This document shows positions 36,597 to 45,953 of a DNA stretch of 64,000 bases, piece by piece. Under the pieces are notes generated by a model. That model was not told the origin of the DNA, did no database searches, and worked only from the letters and a program-made list of their open reading frames with translations. Position 1 is the first letter of the stretch. Each line of letters starts with the position of its first letter. This DNA comes from Paenibacillus physcomitrellae (GTDB lineage: Bacteria > Bacillota > Bacilli > Paenibacillales > Paenibacillaceae). The position numbers were made by a program, and so were the translations under genes. The stretch spans positions 1,426,001 through 1,490,000 of the forward strand of contig NZ_CP022584.1 in NCBI RefSeq assembly GCF_002240225.1. Direction: 5' to 3'.

Positions 36597-38083
36597 TTTG
36601 TCAAACCCCTTATAGCTTCTTTGGCAACGATACGATCGTCAAAATCATGAACCTGACCGCCGATTAACTGGTAGGTTTCATGGCCTTTTCCCGCAATCAA
36701 TACTACATCTCCGGGGCTTGCCATTTCAATAACTTTGTGAATGGCTTCACGCCGGTCCTCAATCAGTTCGTATGGTGCCCCGGCCGTTTGAGGATCTTTA
36801 AGCCCCGCTTCAATGTCCAGCATAATCTGGTGCGGATTCTCGGTCCGCGGATTATCGGAGGTTACGACCACATAGTCGCTGTATTTCGCGGCGATTCCGC
36901 CCATAAGCGGGCGTTTCGTCTTGTCGCGGTCTCCTCCGCAGCCGAATACGGTAATAATCTTTCCTTCTGCAAACTCTTTGACTGTCTTTAATACATTCTC
37001 CAGTCCATCCGGCGTATGCGCATAATCAACAATGACCGCATACGGCTGGCCTTCCACCACAGCTTCGACCCTGCCGTCCACGCCTTTGACCGCTTCCAGG
37101 CTTTCCTTAATCAGCTCCAGCGGTATTCCTTCAAGCAAGGCTGCCGTAATAGCGGCCAGTGCATTATAAACATTGAATTTCCCTACCATTTGGAGCGTAA
37201 TGTCCGCTGCTCCAGCAAATGTATCGACATGGAACTCCGTGCCCCGCGCCGTCACCTTGATTTGGGAAGCCTGTACATCCGCTTTCCGGTCGACTCCGTA
37301 TGTAAGAACTTCTGCAGCTGTCTGTTTGGCAAAATAAGCGGACGCTTCGTCATCCACATTTAATACGGCGTATTTGCGGTCTGCCTCCTGCTCGGCATAA
37401 CCATTGCCGAGGCGGGAGAAAAACAACCCTTTGGCCGCCCTGTATTCTTCCATCGTCTTGTGATAATCCAAATGGTCCTGAGTCAAATTGGTGAAGATCG
37501 CCGCACGGAATTCGGTGCCCTTCACGCGGCCCTGCTCCAGCGCATGGGAGGAAACCTCCATGACGCAATAGTCCGTTTTGCTTTCAGCCATCTCATGTAA
37601 ATAGCTTTGCAGAACAAGAGCCTCCGGCGTCGTTCCGGACATGGGGTAAGCCGTGCCGTTCACCTTGCGCTGAATCGTGCCGATCAGCCCCGTCTTCTTG
37701 CCGGCATGCTCCAGAATACTCTCAATGAGATAGGTAGTGGTAGTCTTACCGTTTGTGCCGGTGATGCCAATGACCTTTAATTTCCGGCTTGGAAAATGAA
37801 AATACACATTGGCCAGAACCGCCATGGCAAGGCGTGAGTCCTTCACCAGCAGCTGCGGCAGCCGGCTGCCCGGCAAATGCCGTTCAACAACAAGTGCCGA
37901 AGCTCCTTTCGCTTCGGCCTGGGCGGCAAAATCATGTCCATCCACGGTGTGTCCCGGCAAACAGATAAACAGATCCCCGGAAACCACTTTCCGGGAATCG
38001 ATCTGAATATTTTGGCAGGAGGAGCTCCCGTCACCGATAATTACCGAACCGGCCAGACAGGCCGCAAGATCTTTTAGCTGCAT
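36593..38083 (-). CDS. murE: UDP-MurNAc-L-Ala-D-Glu--meso-diaminopimelate ligase
   Basis: MurE adds the third amino acid. The DNPR motif (VTSDNPRTENP), known to select meso-diaminopimelate, is present, so the wall peptide should contain mDAP, as expected for Bacillus and Paenibacillus. The P-loop is GITGTNGKTTTTYLI. The ATG at 38083 follows GGAGGGG, giving 496 residues; a longer frame from 38125 is less likely. Confidence 0.96.
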   Translation of the reverse strand: MQLKDLAACLAGSVIIGDGSSSCQNIQIDSRKVVSGDLFICLPGHTVDGHDFAAQAEAKGASALVVERHLPGSRLPQLLVKDSRLAMAVLANVYFHFPSRKLKVIGITGTNGKTTTTYLIESILEHAGKKTGLIGTIQRKVNGTAYPMSGTTPEALVLQSYLHEMAESKTDYCVMEVSSHALEQGRVKGTEFRAAIFTNLTQDHLDYHKTMEEYRAAKGLFFSRLGNGYAEQEADRKYAVLNVDDEASAYFAKQTAAEVLTYGVDRKADVQASQIKVTARGTEFHVDTFAGAADITLQMVGKFNVYNALAAITAALLEGIPLELIKESLEAVKGVDGRVEAVVEGQPYAVIVDYAHTPDGLENVLKTVKEFAEGKIITVFGCGGDRDKTKRPLMGGIAAKYSDYVVVTSDNPRTENPHQIMLDIEAGLKDPQTAGAPYELIEDRREAIHKVIEMASPGDVVLIAGKGHETYQLIGGQVHDFDDRIVAKEAIRGLTK

Positions 38084-38136
38084 TGTATACCCCTCCATGT
38101 TCCATTTCACTAGTAGTATAGTCATCTTTACGTGGT

Positions 38137-40113
38137 TTAACTGCCGTTCTTGTCTTTCTGTTCCTGTTCTTCTACCGCAGAGTCGGCTTCTTTCTCGCTG
38201 CCCATATAAATCCGGATCGTTGAACCCTTCTGCACGCGCGCCCCTGCCTTGGGAGCCTGACTGATCACGTAGTTGCCGGAGCCCGATCTCGTCAGCATAA
38301 AGTTCGAATTCATATCCTCGTAAATATCATCAACTGACTGACCGACCAGGTCCGGCACCGTAACGGTCGGGGTTTCTCCGTATTTGTATTTCTTGTTGAG
38401 CTGATCAGCTCTCGGCTTAACGCCCATATATTCCAGTGAGCTCTTCAAAATGTTCTTGACGATCGGAGCAGCTACTACGCCCCCGAACTGAATGCCTTGC
38501 GGGTTATCTACCGCGGTATAAACAATGATCTGCGGGTCGTCCGCCGGCGCGAAACCGATAAACGACACGATGTGCTCGTTAGCCGAGTAACGTCCGTTCA
38601 CGACCTTCTGCGCCGTCCCTGTTTTGCCGCCGACCCGGTATCCGTCAATAAAGGCGTTGCCGCCAGTACCGTTAGCCACGACGCTTTCCAGCGCGGATCG
38701 GATCTGGGCGGAAGTTCCTTCGGAAATAACCTTACGCACCAGCTCAGGCTGCACATCCTGCACCGTTTGGCCGGAATCCGGATTAATCCAGGCCTTCGCA
38801 ACATGCGGCTTATACAAATTGCCGCCATTAATGGCAGCCGATACAGCTGCTACCTGCTGGATCGGCGTTACGGAGACACCTTGGCCAAATGCCGTTGTGG
38901 CCAGCTCGACCGGACCGACCTGGGAAGGCTTGAACAAAATGCCGTTTTCTTCACCGCCAAGATCAATACCGGTTTTGCTGCCGAATCCGAAGTTCTTAAT
39001 ATACTTGAAAAGTGTGTCTTTGCCAAGTTTCTGTCCCAGCGCAACAAATCCCGGGTTGCAGGAGTTCTCAACGACCTGCAGGAAGGTTTGGCTGCCGTGG
39101 CCGCCTTTTTTCCAGCAGCGAAGCGTGGCTCCTCCTACCTTGACATATCCCGGATCAAAGAAACGGTCATTCAGCAAATCGACCTTCTTCTCCTCTAAAG
39201 CAGCTGCGAGCGTAATAATCTTAAAGGTTGAACCGGGCTCATAGGTCATCCAAATCGGAAGGTTCCGGTTGTAGACCTCTGAAGAATAGTCTTGATACGA
39301 GCCGGGTTCATATCCCGGACGAGAAGCCATAGCGAGAATTTCACCATTCTTCGGATTCATCGCGATAGACCAGGCCCCGTCTGCGTTTAAGTCCGTCATG
39401 GCTTTATCAAGCTCACGTTCCATGATGCTCTGGATCGATTTATCGATCGTGAGCTGCAGCGTAAGACCGTCCTTGGGCTCAGAATACTTCTCATCCGAGC
39501 CTGGCATCAGCCTGCCTGCCGCATCCGATAGAAAAGAAATACTGCCGGGAATCCCGCTGAGCTGAGAATCATATTTTTTCTCCACGCCTGTTAAGCCCTG
39601 ATTGTCAATCCCCGTAAACCCGAGGATATGGGCCGCAAGTCCACCATAAGGATAATACCTTTTGTTGTCTTCGGCAACAACAATGCCCGGCAGCGCCAAA
39701 TCACGAATTTGCTGCGCCTTCTCCATCGTAATTTTGCGCCCGCCGGGCTTTAGGTACACGGAAGATTCCTTTTTGGAAATCAGCTTGAGCACCTGATCTT
39801 CCGTCATATCCAAAAGAGGAGCCAGCTTGCGGGCCGTTCCCGGCTTGTCTTTAATTTGGACCGGAATCGCCAAAATGGTCGGAGTGGTTACGTTGTAAGC
39901 AAGGGCGGTGCCGTTGCGATCCGTAATCTCTCCGCGTTTGGGCGCGAAGGCGATATTTCTGCGCCAGTTATCTTCGGCTTTCGCCGACAGCTCTTCCCCT
40001 TTGACCAGCTGGACATAAGCCAGCCTGACGATCAGTGCGGCAAACAGCACGCATAAAATCAACAACAGCCACAGCAACCGTTTGCGGATGGTTAATCCGG
40101 AAATCTTCATCAT
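38137..40113 (-). CDS. spoVD: SpoVD, sporulation class B penicillin-binding protein
   Basis: SpoVD is the transpeptidase partner of SpoVE for spore cortex. It has a cytoplasmic start, one membrane segment (residues 13-33), a PBP dimerisation domain, and the transpeptidase motifs STFK (near Ser 295), SCN in VENSCNPG and KTGTAQK. One C-terminal PASTA domain (about residues 575-640, TVTVPDLVGQSVDDIYEDM) distinguishes it from pbpB, which has two. Its place after pbpB and before murE matches B. subtilis. Two adjacent ATG codons follow AAGGGGAAACGCA. Confidence 0.93.
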   Translation of the reverse strand: MMKISGLTIRKRLLWLLLILCVLFAALIVRLAYVQLVKGEELSAKAEDNWRRNIAFAPKRGEITDRNGTALAYNVTTPTILAIPVQIKDKPGTARKLAPLLDMTEDQVLKLISKKESSVYLKPGGRKITMEKAQQIRDLALPGIVVAEDNKRYYPYGGLAAHILGFTGIDNQGLTGVEKKYDSQLSGIPGSISFLSDAAGRLMPGSDEKYSEPKDGLTLQLTIDKSIQSIMERELDKAMTDLNADGAWSIAMNPKNGEILAMASRPGYEPGSYQDYSSEVYNRNLPIWMTYEPGSTFKIITLAAALEEKKVDLLNDRFFDPGYVKVGGATLRCWKKGGHGSQTFLQVVENSCNPGFVALGQKLGKDTLFKYIKNFGFGSKTGIDLGGEENGILFKPSQVGPVELATTAFGQGVSVTPIQQVAAVSAAINGGNLYKPHVAKAWINPDSGQTVQDVQPELVRKVISEGTSAQIRSALESVVANGTGGNAFIDGYRVGGKTGTAQKVVNGRYSANEHIVSFIGFAPADDPQIIVYTAVDNPQGIQFGGVVAAPIVKNILKSSLEYMGVKPRADQLNKKYKYGETPTVTVPDLVGQSVDDIYEDMNSNFMLTRSGSGNYVISQAPKAGARVQKGSTIRIYMGSEKEADSAVEEQEQKDKNGS

Positions 40114-40240
40114 TGCGTTTCCCCTTTCTTCCCTGAACGCCGGGTGCTAAAGACAGCTTTGGGGAACACGCCGCACATTGCGGCTTGTCAGCTGTCATGT
40201 AGTACCATGCTTATTCAGAGCTTCGAGGGGTTAGAACAAG

Positions 40241-42469
40241 CTAGCCTGGTGGCTCACTGTCCTTAATGGTTTCCGTTGTTATACCGCCGTCCGGATCGGA
40301 ATTATCGTCCGAAGAGGCGGATTCCATCGTCGTTGGCGGAGCCAGCTTGAGATGCGCCTTTCTGGATCCGTCCTTGTTAGAGGTTACAGTTTGACTCGTT
40401 ACATACCCTTCTCCTTCGGCCGTCACCGAGATGCCCATCAGCGACAGCACCTCTACCGCATCCCTGAGCGATTCACCGGTTAGATCCGGGACGGCCATAG
40501 TCTTGCTCTCCTCTGTCAGCAGATAGATGACCTGCCCCGCCTCCATTGGCGTCCCTTCTTTCGGGAATTGAGAGATGACCTTACTGCCTTTGCCAAGCGT
40601 CTCATAAGCGATTCCGCTTTTGATCAGCTGGTTCGTAGCGTCCTTCAACGCTTTTCCTGTCAAAGCCGGAGTCGGATCAGAGGACGTGGTTTTGGCATTT
40701 GCTTTTTCGGTCGTCACATTCGCTTTAGGTACCCCCATATAAGGCAGGGCTTTGCTGACAATATCTTTAAAGATCGGCGCGGCGGCCGTACTGCCGCCCA
40801 GCTCCGAGTTCTGCGGCTGGTCAATGACCACCAGCATCAGGATTTTCGGATCATTCACCGGCGCATAACCAATAAAGGATACGATCGATTTGGAGTAATC
40901 ATATTCTCCGTTTACAACCTTGACGGCTGTACCGGTTTTGCCCGCTACCCGATAACCGTCTATATAGGCATGACGGCCGGTACCGATCTTCTGGTCCGCT
41001 ACGACCTGCTCCAAATAACTGCCTACCTTTTTGGCATTTTCCGGGGAAATAACCTGTCTGACCACTTTCGGTTTGGTTTCAGTCGTTTTTCCCGTATTCG
41101 GATCTGTGATCGACTTGATGATATGAGGCTCAAGCAGCTTTCCTCCATTGGCAACCGCGGATACCGCGGCAACCTGCTGAATCGGTGTAACGAGCAGTTG
41201 TCCGTGTCCATAAGAGGCGGCTGCATAGTCTGCCGGATACTGCATGTTTACGGTACCTTTCAGCTCACCGGGAAGTTCAATTCCTGTCTTTTGGCCGAAG
41301 CCGAATTTCTCAATATAATCCTTCAGCTTCTCAGGCCCAAGCTTCTCATACCCCAGCTTGACGAAAGCTACGTTACTCGAGCGTTTGACGCCTTCCAGGA
41401 AGCTGATGGTGCCCCAGCCGGACCGGTTGATGTCGTGAATCGTACGTCCCGGAACCCGAATGCTGCCGGATTGGTAGGTTTCGTTAGGATTAAACAAACC
41501 CTCCTGCACGGCTCCGGCCAATGTCACGATCTTGAACGTCGAACCCGGCTCATAAACCGAAGTCAAAGCATGGTTGGTAAAATTCTCCGGATTATAATCC
41601 TCCCAATAGGTGTTCGGGTTAAAGGTCGGCATATTGGCCATCCCTAAAATATCCATCGTATTCGGATCGGCCGCAATGACCGTCATACTGATCGGTTTCA
41701 GGTCATCATAGGCTTTCTTCATAGCTGTTTCGATATAATATTGAATAGTGCTGTCGATCGTTAATTGAATATTGTCGCCGTTCTTGACCGGCGTATACAT
41801 CTTGTCCGCCTTAGGCACCTCGATGCCTTTCGGGTCCGCCTCATACTGCAGCTCTCCGTCTTGTCCTTCAAGCTGCTTATTATAATAAGCTTCCAGCCCG
41901 CTCACCGGCGCGCCTTCCCGATTCATATAACCGAGGATGTGGGAAGCAAGGGTTTGCTGCGGATAATAACGTTTCGTTTCGTTGACAAAAGAGATGCCGG
42001 AATCGCTGATATGATGCTCTTCCTTGATCTTCTTCTGCAAATCCTCGACCTTGTTCTTCACTTCCAGATCGACCTTCCAACCTTCAAGACGCACTTCACG
42101 CTGGGCGTACAAATTGCCATCCTTGTCCTTCGCACTGACAAGCGCCAGCAGCTCATACTCCGGTTTGTTCAAAATCGAATGAAGGCCTTCTACTACGTCA
42201 GACTGAATGTTATATTTGTCGATGATGCGCGGATTAACAGCAACGGTATAGGCCGGGATATCAACGGCAAGCGTATCGCCGTTCCGGTCCGTAATCGTTC
42301 CGCGGGTCGCTTTGATGACTTCCTTCTTGGACCACTGCTGCTCTGCATAATCCTGCCAGAATCCGGCGTTAACCACCTGAATCCAGAACACGCGTGTTAT
42401 TAAGACAATAAAAAAGAGGGTGGTTAGTCCCCCTATAAGCAGCGTCCGCATTTTTATTCTTCTGGTCAT
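40241..42469 (-). CDS. pbpB: Penicillin-binding protein 2B, septal transpeptidase
   Basis: PBP2B cross-links septal peptidoglycan. It has an N-terminal membrane anchor (residues 8-30), a dimerisation domain, and the catalytic motifs STFK (near Ser 309), SSN in KRSSNVAF and KTGTAVK. Two C-terminal PASTA domains begin near residues 600 and 665 (PDLTGESLRDAVEVLSLMG). The 742 residues are close to B. subtilis PBP2B (716). It lies after ftsL and 127 bases before spoVD. Confidence 0.94.
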   Translation of the reverse strand: MTRRIKMRTLLIGGLTTLFFIVLITRVFWIQVVNAGFWQDYAEQQWSKKEVIKATRGTITDRNGDTLAVDIPAYTVAVNPRIIDKYNIQSDVVEGLHSILNKPEYELLALVSAKDKDGNLYAQREVRLEGWKVDLEVKNKVEDLQKKIKEEHHISDSGISFVNETKRYYPQQTLASHILGYMNREGAPVSGLEAYYNKQLEGQDGELQYEADPKGIEVPKADKMYTPVKNGDNIQLTIDSTIQYYIETAMKKAYDDLKPISMTVIAADPNTMDILGMANMPTFNPNTYWEDYNPENFTNHALTSVYEPGSTFKIVTLAGAVQEGLFNPNETYQSGSIRVPGRTIHDINRSGWGTISFLEGVKRSSNVAFVKLGYEKLGPEKLKDYIEKFGFGQKTGIELPGELKGTVNMQYPADYAAASYGHGQLLVTPIQQVAAVSAVANGGKLLEPHIIKSITDPNTGKTTETKPKVVRQVISPENAKKVGSYLEQVVADQKIGTGRHAYIDGYRVAGKTGTAVKVVNGEYDYSKSIVSFIGYAPVNDPKILMLVVIDQPQNSELGGSTAAAPIFKDIVSKALPYMGVPKANVTTEKANAKTTSSDPTPALTGKALKDATNQLIKSGIAYETLGKGSKVISQFPKEGTPMEAGQVIYLLTEESKTMAVPDLTGESLRDAVEVLSLMGISVTAEGEGYVTSQTVTSNKDGSRKAHLKLAPPTTMESASSDDNSDPDGGITTETIKDSEPPG

Positions 42470-42490
42470 GCGCTCAACCTTCCTTGCAAC

Positions 42491-42919
42491 TTATTTCTTA
42501 GCCGTAGCAGGCAGATCCTCCGACGTGTCATCCGTAACGGTTCCATTCTCTCCATTGATTCTGATTCCATCTGTGTCAGGAACCACAAAACCAAGCTCAT
42601 CCTGTGCTCTTTGCGGCACTTGATCCAGCAATTTCTGCTTCTGCACCTCGGATTCGGTGATTTGGGTGTTAAAGGTCTTGATGTTGTTCTCCGCAGTATG
42701 CACCTGCATTTTCAATTCATAAAGATAAGCATTTCTCCAGATCAGGAGACCTGCAATCCCGACTACACAGGCAATGGTAATCAAATAAAGCAGCTTCTCC
42801 CGCATCGGAAGATGCGATTTGCGGGTCACAACCTTTGTAGTTTCCCTATATTTGGGCGCTCCGTGTACTCTTTCAGCTGTTTTCTCTTGAACTGCAAGGT
42901 TGCCCCGCATATAAGCCAT
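42491..42919 (-). CDS. ftsL: Cell division protein FtsL
   Basis: FtsL forms a membrane complex with DivIB and DivIC. The 142-residue protein has a basic cytoplasmic N-terminus, one membrane segment (about residues 45-66, LLYLITIACVVGIAGLLIW) and an outside coiled coil (YELKMQVHTAENNIKTFNTQ) followed by a divergent acidic tail. The ATG at 42919 is 8 bases from GGAGGG; the ATG at 42925 is too close. Identification relies on topology and location between rsmH and pbpB, because the family varies widely. Confidence 0.9.
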   Translation of the reverse strand: MAYMRGNLAVQEKTAERVHGAPKYRETTKVVTRKSHLPMREKLLYLITIACVVGIAGLLIWRNAYLYELKMQVHTAENNIKTFNTQITESEVQKQKLLDQVPQRAQDELGFVVPDTDGIRINGENGTVTDDTSEDLPATAKK

Positions 42920-42971
42920 ATTCATTACCCTCCACTACTTGTTGTTTTATGCTCTTGGCATATCTGGTCAT

Positions 42972-43931
42972 TTACAGTTTCTCCGCGACTCGCAGCTTAG
43001 CTGAACGGGCACGCGGGTTTTGTTCCAATTCTTCCTCGGAAGGTATAATGGGCTTCCGGTTAATCAATTTCAGCTTGCCGTTCTCGCTTGCGCCGCAGGC
43101 ACACATCGGCAGGTCCGGCGGACAGATACATTTGCTCACATATCCTGCAAAAATCTGCTTGCACAGCCGGTCCTCTAGAGAATGGAACGTGATCACCGAA
43201 ACTCTTCCGCCGGGAGCCAAACAGTTCACAGCCTGGTGCAGACCGTCCTCAAAAGCACCAAGCTCATCATTGACAGCAATGCGGAGCGCCTGGAAACTTC
43301 GTTTGGCAGGATGCCCTCCTGTTCGCCTGGCGGCTGCGGGAATCCCCGCTTTAATCAGTTCTACCAGCTGCCCGGTTGTTTCAACCGGCGTTTCCTGACG
43401 GCTTTCGACAATCACCTTGGCAATCCGTCTGGAGAACTTTTCTTCCCCATATTGAAACAATACCCTCGCGATTTCTTTCTCCGGCCACTCGTTCACAATC
43501 GTTCGAGCCGTCAGGTCCGTCGAACGGTCCATCCGCATATCCAGCGGGGCATCCGAATTATAGCTGAAACCTCGTTCCCCTTCATCAAACTGGGGAGAAG
43601 ATACGCCGAGGTCATATAAAATGCCGTCCACCTGCGGTACACCATCGACCTGCGGGACTTCAGAAATCCTCTTAAGCTGTTCCTCCAAATGGCGGAAATT
43701 ACTTTTGACGAGAATCAATCTGTCCGCAAAATCCTTAAGCCGTTCTTTGGCATTCTCATGCGCCCAGTCGTCCTGATCAAAAGCAATAAGCCTTCCTTCA
43801 GGACCCAGCTTGGACAAAATAACTGAACTGTGGCCGCCGCCTCCAAGCGTACAGTCCACATAAATGCCGTCCGGCTTAATATGCAGCCCTTCTGTCGCTT
43901 CTTCTTTAAGCACTGTGATGTGATGGAACAA
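42972..43931 (-). CDS. rsmH: 16S rRNA (cytosine-1402 N4) methyltransferase
   Basis: RsmH (MraW) methylates N4 of C1402 in the 16S rRNA decoding region. The SAM-binding motif [15 protein letters not shown] (near residues 27-41), [11 protein letters not shown], and the family stretch [22 protein letters not shown] are present. At 319 residues it is normal. The start is TTG, 9 bases after GGAGG. It follows mraZ, as in almost all dcw clusters. Confidence 0.97.
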   Translation of the reverse strand: MFHHITVLKEEATEGLHIKPDGIYVDCTLGGGGHSSVILSKLGPEGRLIAFDQDDWAHENAKERLKDFADRLILVKSNFRHLEEQLKRISEVPQVDGVPQVDGILYDLGVSSPQFDEGERGFSYNSDAPLDMRMDRSTDLTARTIVNEWPEKEIARVLFQYGEEKFSRRIAKVIVESRQETPVETTGQLVELIKAGIPAAARRTGGHPAKRSFQALRIAVNDELGAFEDGLHQAVNCLAPGGRVSVITFHSLEDRLCKQIFAGYVSKCICPPDLPMCACGASENGKLKLINRKPIIPSEEELEQNPRARSAKLRVAEKL

Positions 43932-43992
43932 AGCTGCAAACCTCCAAATTCAATCCGATTCGACTTCTCTCTACAAAGACGTTTATCGGTAT

Positions 43993-44430
43993 TTACAAAT
44001 CAAAATTAAAATCGACAAGTTTCTCGGCAATTTCGTTAAAGGTATCCTCCGACTGATCGAAATACTGATTCCAGGTTTCACGGTTCCAGATTTCTACCCG
44101 GTTGGATACGCCAAGCACGACACATTCCTTCTCCAGCTTCGCATAATCTCTTAAATTGGCCGGTAAATTTACCCTTCCCTGTTTATCCCATTCGCATTCC
44201 GTTGCCCCGGAGAAAAAAAAGCGGGTAAACGCCCGCGCATCGGACTTCATCAGCGGAAGCGCCTTAAGCTTAGTCTCGAGCACTTCCCATTCCGACAAGG
44301 GGTAAACAAACAAGCAGTGGTCCAAACCCCGGGTGACAACAAAAGTGGTCCCTAAAGAGTCGCGGAATTTAGCCGGGATCGTAATCCGGCCTTTGTCATC
44401 AATGCTATGCTGGAATTCCCCCATAAACAT
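43993..44430 (-). CDS. mraZ: MraZ, transcriptional regulator of the division/cell-wall cluster
   Basis: MraZ is a double SpoVT/AbrB-fold DNA-binding protein that controls its own cluster in several bacteria. Two related repeats are seen: [20 protein letters not shown] and the second half with GREVNLP-like [12 protein letters not shown]; the DxxGR motif is intact in each (DDKGR, DKQGR). The length of 145 residues is typical. The ATG at 44430 follows AAGGAG. It heads the dcw cluster, and a GTGG-type repeat lies directly upstream. Confidence 0.96.
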   Translation of the reverse strand: MFMGEFQHSIDDKGRITIPAKFRDSLGTTFVVTRGLDHCLFVYPLSEWEVLETKLKALPLMKSDARAFTRFFFSGATECEWDKQGRVNLPANLRDYAKLEKECVVLGVSNRVEIWNRETWNQYFDQSEDTFNEIAEKLVDFNFDL

Positions 44431-44433
44431 CGG

Positions 44434-44483
44434 ACTACCCACTCCTTAACCTCTTTGCCCCACTTTAACCCACTTTCCACCAC
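44434..44483 (-). promoter_or_regulatory. MraZ-box array (10-bp direct repeats) before mraZ
   Basis: On the minus strand four tandem 10-base units occur: GTGGTGGAAA (44483-44474), GTGGGTTAAA (44473-44464), GTGGGGCAAA (44463-44454) and GAGGTTAAGG (44453-44444), then AGTGGG. MraZ proteins are known to bind spaced GTGG/TGGG direct repeats in front of their own gene. The last units overlap the ribosome site, so binding could block transcription. Confidence 0.75.
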
Positions 44484-44567
44484 TCATGAAATATTACTAT
44501 TCTGCACCCTTTTTGTTTTTCCTGCTAAATCGTTAAAAAAAGTTTGTGGTAATTTCATACAAATAAC

Positions 44568-44604
44568 AAAAAAATCCTCCCCCTGATTATGCAGGGAGAG
44601 GATT
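44568..44604 (-). terminator. Terminator of bshC-ahcY
   Basis: AATCCTCTCCCTG pairs with CAGGGGGAGGATT around a 6-base loop, followed by seven T residues. It separates ahcY from the dcw promoter region, which lies between 44500 and 44567. Confidence 0.93.
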
Positions 44605-44666
44605 CCTTCACCTTACACGCACTTGTTTTTCATGCAGACGGCAGGGGGAAATGCCCCCCTCCCCGC

Positions 44667-45932
44667 TTAAGCCTGCCAGCTTTCCAAATACTTTCGTTGC
44701 TCGTCGCTTAAGGTATCAATCGCAATATTCAGGCTTTCCAGCTTGTATCTGGCTACCTGCTCATCGATTTCATAAGGAACGTTAATCACCGTTTTGCCCA
44801 TTTCCTTGTAATGATCATTCACGTATTTCAAGCCAAGCGCCTGCAGCGCAAAGGTGGTGTCCATGATTTCCGCCGGATGTCCGTCCGCGGCCGCCAAATT
44901 GACCAGTCTGCCTTCGCCCAGCGCGTAAATTTTGCGGCCGTCCTTGAGACGGTATTCCTCGATATTTTTCCGAACGGTCCGAATCGATTCGCTTCTTGCT
45001 TCCAGATCCGGTTTGCTGAACTCGACGTCAAAGTGACCCGCATTGGACAAAATGGCGCCGTCCTTCATCACATCGTAATGTTCTCCGTTGATCACGTATT
45101 TGTTGCCTGTAACGGTGATGAAGAAATCACCCAGCTTGGCAGCTTCCATCATCGGCATGACGCGGAAGCCATCCATGTGAGCCTCGACCGCTTTGATCGC
45201 ATCCACTTCCGTAACGATGACGTTGGCGCCCAATCCTTTGGCGCGCATCGCTACCCCTTTGCCGCACCAGCCGTAACCAACGACAACCACTGTTTTGCCG
45301 GCTACAACCAGGTTGGTGGTGCGGATAATGCCGTCCCACGCCGACTGTCCCGTGCCGTAACGGTTATCGAACAAGTATTTGCAGTAAGCATCATTTACCG
45401 CCACCATCGGGAATTTGAGCAGATTCTGCTTGTCCAGCGCCTTCAACCGGATAATGCCGGTCGTTGTCTCTTCTGCGCCGCCGCGAATGTTCTCCCCGAG
45501 CTCCGGGCATTCGGACTGCAGCAGAGTGACGAGGTCTCCTCCGTCATCAATAATCAGATCCGGCTTCGACTCCAGCGATTTGCGGACCAGCTGCTTATAT
45601 TCGGCAGGATCGGGATTGTATTTGGCAAATACCGTAACTCCGTCTTCAACAAGCGCCGCACATACATCATCCTGCGTAGACAGCGGATTGCTGCCGGTAA
45701 TCGTTACTTCCGCTCCTCCGGCCTGAACTACTTTGGCCAAATAAGCCGTTTTCGCTTCCAGATGAAGACAGATGGTTACCTTAAGTCCTTTGAAAGGCTG
45801 TTCAGCTTCGAATTGCTTGCGGATCCGGTTCAGCACCGGCATATGGGCTTCTACCCAATCGATCTTGAGATGCCCCTGCGGAGCTAAAGCGAGATCAGCG
45901 ACAATGCTGTTCTCTTGTGCATTTGCTGCCAT
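44667..45932 (-). CDS. ahcY: S-adenosylhomocysteine hydrolase
   Basis: AhcY splits SAH into homocysteine and adenosine in one reversible, NAD-dependent step. The NAD-binding motif VVVVGYGWCGKGVAMRAKG is seen near residues 217-235. The family landmarks TICLHLEAKTA, AVNDAYCKYLFDNRYGTGQS and GRLVNLAAADGHPAEIMD are intact, and the length of 421 residues is normal for the bacterial/archaeal short type. The ATG at 45932 lies 9 bases after AAGGAG. It lies 21 bases after bshC, in one unit with it; many Bacillus species use Pfs and LuxS instead. Confidence 0.95.
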   Translation of the reverse strand: MAANAQENSIVADLALAPQGHLKIDWVEAHMPVLNRIRKQFEAEQPFKGLKVTICLHLEAKTAYLAKVVQAGGAEVTITGSNPLSTQDDVCAALVEDGVTVFAKYNPDPAEYKQLVRKSLESKPDLIIDDGGDLVTLLQSECPELGENIRGGAEETTTGIIRLKALDKQNLLKFPMVAVNDAYCKYLFDNRYGTGQSAWDGIIRTTNLVVAGKTVVVVGYGWCGKGVAMRAKGLGANVIVTEVDAIKAVEAHMDGFRVMPMMEAAKLGDFFITVTGNKYVINGEHYDVMKDGAILSNAGHFDVEFSKPDLEARSESIRTVRKNIEEYRLKDGRKIYALGEGRLVNLAAADGHPAEIMDTTFALQALGLKYVNDHYKEMGKTVINVPYEIDEQVARYKLESLNIAIDTLSDEQRKYLESWQA

Positions 45933-45953
45933 ATATGCAGTCTCCTTCAACCA

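Noticed and set aside
45933-45953. A SAM or SAH riboswitch before ahcY
   Set aside because: The gap after bshC is only 21 bases, and the region upstream of bshC has no S-box or SAH-motif features.
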